DNA of 64,000 nt from Anthopleura xanthogrammica. Lineage: Eukaryota > Cnidaria > Anthozoa > Actiniaria > Actiniidae. The stretch is from positions 1,492,197 to 1,556,196 of the forward strand of contig OZ025209.1 in the NCBI GenBank assembly GCA_964019055.1, in the 5' to 3' direction. Below the pieces are notes generated by a model. It was not told the origin of the DNA. It saw only the letters and a program-made list of their open reading frames with translations, and searched no databases. This document shows, in pieces, positions 47,827 to 59,307 of the stretch (positions are counted from its first letter, which is position 1; each line of letters opens with the position of its first letter). Position numbers and translations under genes: made by a program.

Positions 47827-48956
47827 AAAAAACAGAGATCTTTTAAGAAAGTTTTAATCCAACGAAACGTAATGTAGCTAAGGTTTAAAGAATAAGGAGG
47901 CTCGCAGGATGCTGTATCTCCATGGCAATAAAATCCACATAATGTTCTACCTGTTTTCAATAACGTGACCTTATGTTTTTAACACTGAAATCGAGTTTGA
48001 TGGACACTGTGATCCAACAATGAGCAAGTGTGTTAATACTACTCTGTAAACACTCTAAGTGTGAAAATCTTCGTTCCCAGGAACTTATTATCCTTGATAC
48101 ATCAGCACCCTCCAGGAAGTAAATTTTGTTTATTCTTTTATTCATATGCTTTTGACGTCATTAGTTTTCAGTGCTTTTTAAATTCATTCTTCGTTTGCAC
48201 ATGACGTCATAGACGCCATGTTGGAAGAATTTGACAAAAAAATGTTCAGTGTATTCTTTTGTTATATATTTCAACATGGCAGCCATGACTTTTGTAATTT
48301 CACTCCCTTGGGAATGAATATAAGCCAAGAATTAAGTGAATTTAATGTGGCTGAAAATTCAAGATGCACAGTTACAGTACAAAGGTCAACATAACTTGAC
48401 GAATTTTATGTATTTGAAAAACTCGTGGCCTTTCTAAGACTTACCTTTACATTCGTGATGGGTCTCGTTCTAATAATGCTCCTGTGAGGATGCTGATTTT
48501 ATAAACTCACTGATATTATCAATCTGTATCAACATATATATTCGCGTGTATCTGTTTTAATAAGAGTGATAAAGTTAAAGTATTTCAATAAACGACAACC
48601 CGTTTGTCTGTGTTTAACTCAAAATTCATAATGTATTTTTTTAGGACAAGATTAAATGACGACATCCTTGTCAACATCAGGTTTTAACGTGTTTATTTTC
48701 TGGCTAACTCGGGATTAAAAATAGGTAATAGTTTTATCATCGTGGGGTCGGTGGATGCTTGCGCCTTTATCTAGATTTTTTTGGAGGGGTTAATTTTTTT
48801 TTGCCGGAGGGAGCTGATGGGGGGATAAAGCGCTGTCGACATGTTATTTCTCATATACCATAAAGAGTAACTGTTTAAGGTATATTAGGGGGATAAGACC
48901 CTAGTAGCCCCCTTCCCCAATTCGGCGGTCACTGTATGCGCCTTTATAATCGCCAA
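47827..48956. other. 3' region of the zinc-finger gene
   Basis: Probable 3' untranslated region. Candidate polyadenylation signals AATAAA lie at 47927-47932 and 48587-48592, the latter followed by GT-rich sequence (TGTCTGTGTT) and so the stronger candidate. Nothing else recognised. Confidence 0.5.
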
Positions 48957-49310
48957 ATACACCAGTTTCACATTCGATGCAAACCGCTGTTTTTGAAGAC
49001 CACAGACTCATTTGCACAGGCTTAGCCTCGTTTATAAGTCAGCTATTCAACGACATCATTAAAAGTCCGTGGGATTTCAAAACATTGGTATTGTTCGACT
49101 TACACATTCTTTACATTACAATTGACTTTTGCAAATCATTAGCAACAGCCAACTGTAATGTAAAGAATGTGCAAGTTGGATAATACCAATCCCACGGACT
49201 TTTAATGATGTATTTGAATAGATGACTTATAAACGAGGCTAAGCCTGTGAAAATGAGTCTGTGTTCTTCAAAAACAGCGGTTTCCACCGAATGTGAAACT
49301 GGAGTATTCT
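48957..49310. mobile_element. MITE-like element with ~140 bp arms
   Basis: The left arm contains CCAGTTTCACATTCG, ACCGCTGTTTTTGAAGA, CAGGCTTAGCCTCGTTTATA and AAAGTCCGTGGGATT. The right arm contains all of these in reverse complement, ending GAATGTGAAACTGGAG. Lies about 300 bp upstream of the RPA2 start codon. Confidence 0.9.
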
Positions 49311-49609
49311 TGAGTCCATTTTGCGTATTTAGACATCAAAAACAACATAGAAAGCTCTTTGAAGATATTTATAAATTCCTCTCACAGTTAGGTTAAGTTT
49401 GAAAAGAAATGCACGTATCAACAAAAAAAAGCCCGCAAAATTTTTCTCGAGCCCGCGTTCCTTGTGGCTTTGCATATCCAATACAAATTGTGCGCACGCA
49501 TGTATTTCGCGCCAAAATTTGGGAGCCATTTTTGCGGGAAACTCGTTGGAGAAGGAAACGATTCAAAGCTGTATTTACCTCTCTTTTTACCTACTTATCA
49601 CAAGATAGA

Positions 49610-52600
49610 ATGTGGAACGATGGAGGTAAGGGAAATATTTATTCTTCAGTCGATTTAATATGACTATAAACTTTAGTTCATAGAGTATTTTGTATGTCTT
49701 TCTTCGATTCGAACGACGAAGCTGTCACAAACTGAAATGTTTTGGAATTCTTTAGGCTAGCTTCTTCTTCAAAATAAACCCTATCTTTCTTTCTGTGGCT
49801 TAATATCTTATAAATAAAGTTTCTTTAAGATAAAAAAGAACCATAGTTGGATAGTTTTACACTAAGAATATTCAATCGTAAGCTTACAAATTGCATTAGC
49901 TTACTTAAGTATAAATCAAAACTAATCAAGTCTTCTCTATTCTTTTCTATGTAATCCAGGTTTTGGCGGTGGATATGAGGTAACTGTTTTATTTATTTCA
50001 ACAATATTTATACGGGGACATCTCATTTAGCAAGCTAGTTAAAGAAAGTTTGTGTATTTTGCATCCAGTAATATATTTCTTGTGCTGCTGTATGGCGTAT
50101 TTTATTATATTGAAGATAATGATTTAATGATCTGAAAATATTTCTTAGTCTATGGACACTAGTAGCCAGTTAGGAGGAGGTGGATATATGCAGGACAATC
50201 AATTTGCTTCACCTACGTCAAGCTCACAAGAAAAAAAGGTATATTACATCAGGGAAACTCTACCTTCATACTAATATACAGGCGTTCTATTCATTACTGG
50301 GGTTCATTTTAATGAGAAGGGTTGCATTTCATGCAATGTCGCAAAAACAAGATCAAACATGTGACCACCCACGTGACATTGTGTTCACACAGTGGGGTTC
50401 CTCATGTGCAATGTCACAAAACTAAAACTCATTTCCACTCTTCGCAATGTCGCATGGGTGGTCAGCACACAGTGCAACCTCTAATTTTTGAGACATCAAA
50501 TGAAATATCGCATGAAAAATCCCATTGTGTGTCTGTGCCTTTAAGTTATCAAGTTATTAATATAAAATGTAAATGTAGAAGAGCAACAATTGGGAAAAGG
50601 GATAAAGTTGTTGATTACTTTTGTATTTATTCTACATTTCCAGAGGTCTAGCAGTAAAGCACAGTCCGTCATTCCATGTACCATAAGACAACTAAACAGT
50701 GCAACTTATGATCGTGCAAATGATGTCTTCAAGCTTCCTTATACAGATTTGATACAGGTATGTGTTATTTGATCTCATCATCAGGTAGGGCAAGTAAGGT
50801 TTTATGTAACTTCTCTTCTCCATAAGTCTGATTTTTCTAAGCTCGAAATGACCTTAAATAAGGGGTCTTTTACTGATGAAGGACTAAAGTCTGAAAACTC
50901 AGTATAGTTGCAAACATTCTTAAGTTTAATGCAATAAATATGTTGCTATAGCCCCTCAAAACACTGGAAATTGCATTTCCGAGAGCCTCGATTTCAAAAA
51001 CTTTGGGGGTGAGGGCATTCCCTCACACAAAACTATGCTCCACCTTGCCTGAATATGGAAATGTAAATTCATGCATTTGATTAATGCACGGAAACTTTGT
51101 ATCACTGTTAGTATTATCTAGTTTACTGAGATTTGGTAATAATTATATTTTTTGTTCCTTATCTTTAGGTTACCTTTATTGGAGTAATCAGAAGTGCACA
51201 GGAATCCTCTACTAACATCGTATATACAGTCAATGACATGACAGGAGAAGACATTGTCGTCAAAAAATGGGTCAATGAAAATGAGGTGAATGCATGTAAT
51301 ATCAATTCCCTTGTATAGACCCCTTGCAGCAAGTCGAATACAGCTCAATTTGGAGGACAAAACAATACGTTCCAATTCTCAGGAGATTGAAATTCTTTTG
51401 TTTTGTCCTCCAAATTGATCTGCTTGGACATTATTTAAAAGTGGTCTATACTCAGACAAGTTGGATTTTCCTCTGTTTAACCACTAGCTTTGTCTTTTGT
51501 TTTTGAAAGGAAAGTGAGGAGGAGCGTGAAAGAAGGTCAGCTTGTAGGTAAGGAATAATCAGCAAGAAACCTTTGACTTATTACCAGGGCAGAGGAGGGG
51601 TGCTATGAGAGGGGGAGGGGGGGGAGTTGGTTATGGGATCTTAACAGACACAGTGAATAGAATAATTGCAAGGATTAAGATGAATATATTAATCATAGTA
51701 CTCATATTTATCATTATTTTTAGAGAGGACACCTATGTGCAAGTGACTGGAAACTTAAAGTCCTTTCAAGAAAACAATCGTTCAGTGATAGCATTCAACC
51801 TTGTGCCTATAACTGACTTCAACCAAATCACACACCACACATTGGAATTGGTCCATGCACATCTTGTATTACAAAAGGTATTCTTTCGTGTAACTCAGGA
51901 TTATTTGTTTTTATGACATAGCTTCAATTGTATACACACTCTGATTGGTTGAGAACTGTGCTTTATTAGTGAACAAAGCATGGTTGCTGCAAGTGCCATC
52001 TGCATGTGCAGCAAACTTTGCAAAGAAGTGTAAGAAAACAGCATTGAAGACGACAACATTTTTTTTTCTATATGATAAACACAATTAAAACAGCTTTTTC
52101 CATGCTCCGTTTAATAATAAAGCACTTTGGAAGCACCGAAAGCACTCAAGAAGGGTTAGAAAGGTTTTTTTTGAAAGGGGTGCCTAGTTTCAGTACAAAT
52201 TACAAAATAATTTGTAGATTTAGTTCTGTTTTGTTTTGTTCCTCAGGAGCCAGATATATGTGGTAATACCCCTGGTGTTGGTATGACCCCAGGGAAGGGT
52301 GGCTACCAGGGAGGTACCATGATCAATACCCCAGGCAAAATGGACACTAGTGGATTTGGCGGCAGTGGTGGTGGTGGCGGCAATGCTCTTGGTCTGAGTG
52401 GAATACAATTACAGGTATATATATACATGTATTAGTAGTATTATTACTGTTATTTGCTACTGTAAAATTAATGTCATTCAAAGGTTTCACCCTAAACGTT
52501 GCTTTTAAGATCCACAAAGCATTTTGATTTGGCTCATTTGCATCAAATTTGAGGGGCACTTTGCATAAACACAAAAGTTTTATTTCCCCAGAATCTCGCC

Positions 52601-54166
52601 TTGGGTGATCACTCAACCAGAATATCGAAAGTGGGCTATTGTGGTTTCCTAATTAGTTCCCATGGCTGAATGAAAAATATGTAATATTTTTTAGAAATGG
52701 CATAAGAGACCCCAAAAAATATACAAGTTGATAAGATTAATGGTTATTTTTTATTCTTTAGGTTCATGAATTGATCTCATCGTCACATACTGAAGAAGGA
52801 ATGGGTCTTTCTACCATCAGGCAGAGGTTAAGGGCTGTGCCAGAGATGCAGATCAGGTAACATTTTTTGATAACTTAGAGCCAACAAGTGACTCTACTCA
52901 CACGTGATGGTAATGCTGGGGATCAAACTCATGAGCAGTGATGTGAGGCAGTGCCTTCATAATAGGCCCTTTGTTAGGGGTAAATTCCAACAAGCGACAT
53001 GGCCTGGAAACAGCAATGTAAAAGCCATGCACTAGCGATGAACAACAGATTACTTGACAAAAATCTGAGGAGCGACACTAGAACGTTCTAAAATTGAGAA
53101 ATAGAAAGTTGTGAAATTTAGATAAAGGACATGGGTACCTGGGGGGGGGGGGGGGGGGGGGGGGGCTCAGATATGAAAGGGCCAGGTATGCTCATTGTAC
53201 CTTTTAGGGGTTAATTTTCGTTATTTGGTACCTTTTAGGGTGAAACTTACGATTGTTATGGCTATGAGAAAGAGAATTTTGGTACCTTTTAGGGTCACTT
53301 TCAAAATTTCTGAGCATCCCCGTCCCTCTGTATATATGGGATTCCCCCTTCCCCCGATGGGTACCAACCCCAATAGGGCCTCTTCATTGTTATTTCCATT
53401 GTTTAATTATGCTTTATTCCTAATTGTTTTCTCTTTGATGCCACCTAGGAATGCTATAGAATTTTTGAGCATCCCCGTCCCTCTGTATATATGGGATTCC
53501 CCCTTCCCCCGATGGGTACCCCCCTCCCCAATAGGGCCTCTTCATTGTTATTTCCATTGTTTAATTATGCTTTATTCCTAATTGTTTTCTCTTTGATCAC
53601 ACCTAGGAATGCTATAGAATTTTTGAGCATCCCCGTCCCTCTGTATATATGGGATTCCCCCTTCCCCCGATGGGTACCCCCCTCCCCTATAGGGCCTCTT
53701 CATTGTTTTTTCCATTATTGTTTAATTATGCTTTATTCCTAATATTGTTTTCTCTTTGATGCCACCTAGGAATGCTATAGAATTTTTGAGCATCCCCGTC
53801 CCTCTGTATATATGGGATTCCCCCTTCCCCCGATGGGTACCAACCCCAATAGGGCCTCTTCATTGTTATTTCCATTGTTTAATTATGCTTTATTCCTAAT
53901 TGTTTTCTCTTTGATGCCACCTAGGAATGCTATAGAATTTTTGAGCATCCCCGTCCCTCTGTATATATGGGATTCCCCCTTCCCCCGATGGGTACCAACC
54001 CCAATAGGGCCTCTTCATTGTTATTTCCATTGTTTAATTATGCTTTATTCCTAATATTGTTTTCTCTTTGATCACACCTAGGAATGCTATAGAATTTTTG
54101 AGCAACGAGGGACACATATACTCAACAGTTGACGATGAACATTACAGATCTACAGACAGTGGTTAA
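49610..54166 (+). CDS. RPA2: Replication protein A 32 kDa subunit
   Basis: Predicted 298 residues. It is the middle subunit of the RPA trimer, which coats single-stranded DNA in replication, repair and checkpoint signalling in the nucleus. Exons: 49610-49625, 49960-49979, 50149-50238, 50644-50757, 51169-51285, 51510-51547, 51724-51877, 52247-52414, 52762-52856, 54082-54166. The start MWNDGGFGG matches the family start. The N-terminal tail has S18-Q19 and S38-Q39 (PIKK-type) and S33-P34 (CDK-type) candidate phosphosites. The OB fold runs about 47-190 ([29 protein letters not shown]). A Gly-rich linker leads to the winged helix, which ends [20 protein letters not shown], nearly identical to vertebrate RPA2. 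Intron 9 carries tandem copies of the last 3' splice site. A polyadenylation signal lies at 54261-54266. Confidence 0.95.
51314..51450. mobile_element. MITE family 2 (copy 4)
   Basis: TATAGACCCCTTGCAGCAAG start and AAAAGTGGTCTATA end, with the same GGAGGACAAAACAAT interior pair as the copies in channels A and B. In intron 5 of RPA2, 28 bp after the donor. Confidence 0.85.
53141..53165. repeat. Run of 25 G
   Basis: Uninterrupted G homopolymer in intron 9 of RPA2, on the coding strand. Exact length is likely to be unreliable in sequence data. Confidence 0.95.
53290..54081. repeat. ~158 bp tandem array carrying 3' splice sites
   Basis: Units of about 155-163 bp, four complete and one partial at the start. 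Each complete unit ends in TCTTTGAT..CACCTAG and is followed by GAATGCTATAGAATTTTTGA then GCA. These are exactly the acceptor and first 23 bases of RPA2 exon 10. AG acceptors fall at 53448, 53606, 53769, 53924 and the true one at 54081. After the shared 23 bases each copy diverges (TCCCCGTCCCTCTG...) while the real exon continues AACGAGGGACAC. Confidence 0.95.
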
Positions 54167-55568
54167 TAAATTGGTGTATTTGTTGTAGTAAGAACTCTCT
54201 CAAATGAAAAAATCTATGTAAAGTTTTTGTTTCATCGATGTTGAGGTAGATGTACTGTATAATAAAAAAATTGTCACCAATTTTTTTAACTACCTAATAA
54301 TGGCAAAACAGAAGATTTTTTAAGAAATTATTTCAATCAGCACATTTAAATGTTTTGCAAACTCAACACCTTGTAGCTTCTAGTATTTTGGCTTCCATCC
54401 TTCACTTTTATTGCTAACTCAGAATGACCTGCTTGGTGACAACGTTCCAAAACTGATACATGGGGGTGTATTTTTTCACTATTACTAATTGTACTGTCAC
54501 TATGTGTTATTGTCAAACCATTGTATATTGTGCCATGTCTTGCAAGAAGATAACCTTTCTCTCAAGTTTACCAGGCGAACCTTTGCAGCTGGGGAGCTTC
54601 TACAGTTTTTACAAGTACATAATCACATCACCAAATAAGTTTACATGCATGCCGATATACGCACACCAAGAGTTCCGAGCTACTTTCGGTAGCATGTATG
54701 GCTTATGTGTCACCACCACTATGCTCCTCCACCCCTCCCCCAGTTATACCCTGCTGGGGTAGGAGATTGGTAGTGGTTGCATACGAGTGTTTTCTCTTGC
54801 AGACAACTACCGGTAGCTACAATTCAAGTTGTCTGAGTTTTTGCCATCCATCAATCAAATTTTCAAAGCTCTGAGCTAGTGATATTCCATCAACGCTAGC
54901 AAAAATCCCAGACATCTTGAGCTGTGTTGGTGGCGTAATTATGAAAATGAGTGTAAAGCTCTGATATCATACCAAAAGGAAATAAAATATTTTCATTTCT
55001 TGTTACGTCATTTGGATTGTTATGTAAAGATCTGTATCCAGTAATAATTTATTAGAAAGTATAATGAACGCTAAGCAATGACACATGTAGTATGCAAAAT
55101 CAAACTGCTTTATTTACAATTTTTTCGATATATGATTTAAACTAACTTTATAATATATCAACTTAATGGACCTTGTTAAGAGAAATCATTGCTATTTCTA
55201 TTAAATTATTCTTTTGTAGCTCAATGTTAGATTTCATCTTGATTCTATGGACTAGCCATTTTATTCTTTCTCTGGCAGTGGTGTCTAATACGAGAACTTC
55301 TAAAAATCGTTATTACCAGTGTTTATTGTGGTTGCTATAAAAAAAAAAAAACACTGTTGTTGTCAAAGCTATCTAAACATTTTTATCAACTTAATGGCAA
55401 ACTTCTCTATGGAACTCTGATCATGAGATTTGAGATGTACTCCCAAAACTATTTATATTAGATCCTTACATTAAAAACAACAGAATCCTCCCATATAGAA
55501 AAGCAATATAATGTCACCTTTCAGACGGAAACCAGCAAAAATTTTGAAAATGTATTAGATCTGTGATA
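54167..55568. other. Region between convergent RPA2 and SDCBP
   Basis: Probably RPA2 3' untranslated sequence with the AATAAA at 54261-54266, then AT-rich DNA with no gene seen. Confidence 0.4.
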
Positions 55569-55849
55569 AGGCCTGGTTCACACTAGCGACATGAGTATAT
55601 GGAATAGAAATGTTTCCATTCTCATGCTTACCATATTAATTTTACTCATTTAAGCGCAGCCCCTGATTAAGCACTGCATATGGGAGTAAAACTTCAAAGA
55701 GCACTGCCTTAAATAACCACAACCAAAACATTAAAAATTTAAAGAGTGCCCCAGTGCTTAGACAAGTAAATATGGTATGTCACTTGTGTGAACCGAATAA
55801 ACATACTTATATAATGCTCGTATCACTAGTGCGAGAACCAGGGCCTAAC
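55569..55849. mobile_element. Inverted-repeat element
   Basis: Ends AGGCCTGGTTCACACTAGCG and CACTAGTGCGAGAACCAGGG then CCT are inverted repeats with a unique AT-rich middle. Confidence 0.6.
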
Positions 55850-55963
55850 ATAAAAATCATGCGTGTCTATAATATGGTTCCTATAATATTAGTCAGGTTT
55901 TTAAGTTATTTTTGTGAAGGCAGCTATATAATTATCAGAAGTACTTTGTGCTAATTTGTTTAT

Positions 55964-58833
55964 TTAAACTTCAGGAATGGAGTGATCCATGCTCTTCTTG
56001 ATCAGACTTGTTGCCATGCTGAAACAGGATACACAAAAAAGTTGTAAATTCCAAAAATCATAAATGAATTTGTAAATCCATCAAAAAAGAGTTTCAATAT
56101 TTTTTTTACCAGTAATCCAAAAAAGATATACTCTTACCATTTCATGATGTGTTCACAAATAAATGAAGGAATAATTGTCAAGGTAATAGTCCTGTCTGCA
56201 TTGTCCAAGATCTTCTTGGTCTCGGAGTCCTGCAAAAATAAGGTTTAGTCAGTTTAGAATCAATGCATACTAGAGAACATGATCTTTGTTGGCACTGAAT
56301 TTCTTGCCGAGGAACAAAATTCTTTATTATATAAGGGGTTTTGCACTAATTGTTAACTCCACTAATATTTTCTTTCTTCAGGCCTGGTGTAATTCTATTG
56401 AGTATAAGATTCTCTGCATACATCTCATCGGCCTTACTAGGCCAGGGTATTCAGTTATATTAACCATGGTATTTGGTATCTTCAACGATATTTCCGGTTA
56501 TAAAGAATTTTGTTTTGGAATTTTGGAATGTCTGACTTCTGCTTGTAAGAGACCTTGCATAATTAGCTGTGATGTCACATGAAAATGTGAAAAATATTGG
56601 TACTATCATAGAGGGAAAAAAATCAGGTTTATTGGTATCTCAGCACCCCGCTGCCCAGGTCTGACTAATCTTCTAGAACACTCGTAAGCAAAGAAACAAT
56701 ACTCAAGGGAATGACGTGGCCTCAGTAATCGAGGCATACAACCCCATTTAAACAAAAGAGCAATTATTTCAAAATCATAACTTACTTTAAGTCCAACAAC
56801 ATTCTGTCCGTTGACTTCAACAATGTGATGCTCAGTTAACAAGCCATTTCTGAAAAAAATTGACTAACTTTTAATACTGGTATTTAACAACTAATGAATT
56901 TCAAATGCTATTCTAAATATATATCAAGAAATTCAGTAATACCTGGCAGCAGATGAATCCTTTGCAATCTTTGTTATCTTGCCATCTTTATACACAAACC
57001 CAACATGGCCAGTGCTGTCTTTCTGAAGAACGATAGTTCGCTCAAACGGTCTAGAAGAATCGCAAAAACACAACACATAAATAGATTAAACATAGCAAAT
57101 TTCAGATACTTGAAAGACACTAAAATAGAAAGCTTGAATTTTAAAAGCAATGTACTTTGATGAAATTATAATTTTAGTTTTATGCAATATTTGAAGTAAT
57201 CAGAAAATCTGAGATGATGAGAAGTTTCTCGATCCTCCATTGTTCTCTCTACACAAAATTTACCTTTTAAATTCCAATTTAATCATGGAATGAGGACCAC
57301 AGGCTCGTTAGCAAAGTGGCACCCAAGTGGCACCCATGCAAAACAAGGAAAAATTTAATGTTCAATTGAATTACCTGTCTCTAATAGCAAACACAATTCT
57401 CTGTGGTGAAGCATTCTTCAGTCTGCCCATTGCTTTGTCATTATCAAATCCAGCCATGTTTTCCCCATCAATTTGTAAAATCTGATCACCAAACCTCAAT
57501 CCACCCAAGGCAGCTGGAGAGTTGGTATGAACAAACGCCACAAATATCCCCTTGTTGACGGCACGTACTCTGAGCCCAAGTTTTCCATTGTTGTCTTTGC
57601 ACAGGATAACCTCACGCACACCTCCTTTGATTTCTGCTCTGCGGATACCAAGGTTTTGGGTCCCGGACACTGGTGCTATGACATTTCCTGCTTGTGCTAC
57701 AAGAGCACCTCCAGCACTTGGTACAACAGCTGTTGACTGAAGAAGCATTTTCAAATCTTAATTATAATTACAAAATGATGATGATGATGATAATACTTTA
57801 TCAAGGGAAAACTACTGGCCTTTACAGTTTTTAGTATAGGGTCATGATCAATAATATATATATACATAAAAACCAGAAAACTTTTCTGGAGTATTTTTAA
57901 TCTAGGACACCAATACACTGCTGGATAAAGAACATCATTAACCACTTCTGTCACTTACATAATCAGGAACATGTTGCCTCACAGCTTCCTCCGACACGTC
58001 AATTCCCATGTAGTCAGATAATGATGGATATAGGGTACCATATCCTGATGGTGCTTGAGCTGCTTGCCCTGGTGCTGATGCAGGCGCAGGCTGGACAATA
58101 AAAGGAAAAAAAACACATTTTAACATTTAAGTTCCTGCTTTCTGTTAGATTTTGAATGGGAGAAAGGTTGCCAGTAGAGTATACTGTCATGTTCAATATT
58201 TTCTCCCCCTTCCTCCTTAGTCTTATAAAGTTGAAATATTAACATATTTTCAATAATTCATAACTAAGCTTATATGCTGAAGGTATCAGTATGTCATAAT
58301 TTTGACTGAATGTCTTCCGTATAAGAAATATTTTACCGCCAATAATTGTTACTGGAAACAAACCAAGATTAAACGACTTACCGCATATCCGATTGCCTGG
58401 TGCTGTGCTTGCATCTGCTGTGCCTAAAATACAGAGAGAGACTGTAAGATACCATGTAAATTTACTTTTACTGAAACCCCTGAAACAGAAATAAAAGCGG
58501 CCATTTTGAAGTTAACCTTACTGCTTGCAAACAGCATGCACAAAAATTAACTTGAGAATAGCGAAGTTTCAAAACGTAGATTGTTTTCCAGCTCAATAAA
58601 ACCATTCTTTTCACAACCTATATCTTTTTTTTGTATTATGAATGTTAGTCCGATGAAAATTGTACCTAATACACAAGCTCGTCAGCAGCTAGAGTACAAG
58701 TAAGCTTACATCGGACATTTCCAACTTTTTCCGCGAAAAAATACAGCGACATTCAAATTTTACGAACTGTTTTTACCTGTGCTTGGGCCATTTGGTCCAC
58801 TTTCATGTCTTCAAGAGATGGATAAAGCGACAT
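55964..58833 (-). CDS. SDCBP: Syntenin (tandem PDZ adaptor)
   Basis: Predicted 303 residues (human 298). Adaptor that binds syndecan tails and other C-termini and links them to ALIX/ESCRT in exosome formation and trafficking. Exons in transcript order: 58833-58777, 58423-58382, 58090-57959, 57736-57375, 57050-56943, 56849-56786, 56229-56138, 56018-55964. Two LYPSL motifs (residues 3-7 and about 53-57) match the ALIX-binding motifs. PDZ1 spans about 117-197 ([32 protein letters not shown]). PDZ2 spans about 200-277 ([21 protein letters not shown]). The C-terminus SMDHSIPEV is nearly identical to that of vertebrates. The stop codon runs straight into an AATAAA hexamer (55964-55959). Divergent from the POT1-like gene; convergent with RPA2. 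Confidence 0.95.
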
Positions 58834-59307
58834 TTTGTAATAATTTTATCAAAATACTACTCAAAAAGTACAATTTTCGGTATGATGCGTCTTCAAAACT
58901 ACGTTTGAGTTGCGAAAGGAACCTTTTTATCCCGATCGTCAAGCAATCGATTACACTATTTTTAGATCAACGACGTCATTTTCAACTCACGTGAGATTTG
59001 ACGTCAAGGTAACATTCAAATAAGGTCATGCGATCCTTTTTTGGTAAGAACATCATTGTTGTGTAATTCGTAAAAATATATATGTGCTTCATCGCGTAAT
59101 CTTCGTGTGCACTCGGCCATACTCGTCTCAATATCGTTATTGGTTCGTGTTCCGAATAACGTCATTTTCGGGAACGATGTCTCTACGAAGATTATACGAA
59201 GATTTTACGATTTTATTTTCGTAATTTCGCTTTCGCGCCAGAAACAAAACAAGATGGCGGTTGTTTGTGATAGGTTTTTCTAAAGCAGCTAGTATGTTCT
59301 TTTCTTA
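58834..59307. promoter_or_regulatory. Divergent promoter region, SDCBP / POT1-like
   Basis: 474 bp separate the two start codons. The palindrome TTGACGTCAA (CREB/ATF-type) is at 58998-59007 and an E-box CACGTG at 58988-58993. Further ACGTCA half-sites lie at about 58972-58978 and 59159-59164, and GCGCC/GGCGG motifs lie close to the POT1-like start. No TATA box was recognised. Shared regulation is inferred from layout only. Confidence 0.5.

Noticed and set aside
53195..54054. Repeated frames with [10 protein letters not shown] and [12 protein letters not shown]
   Set aside because: Translations of the RPA2 intron 9 array; the only possible coding use is as an alternative tail, reported as a finding.
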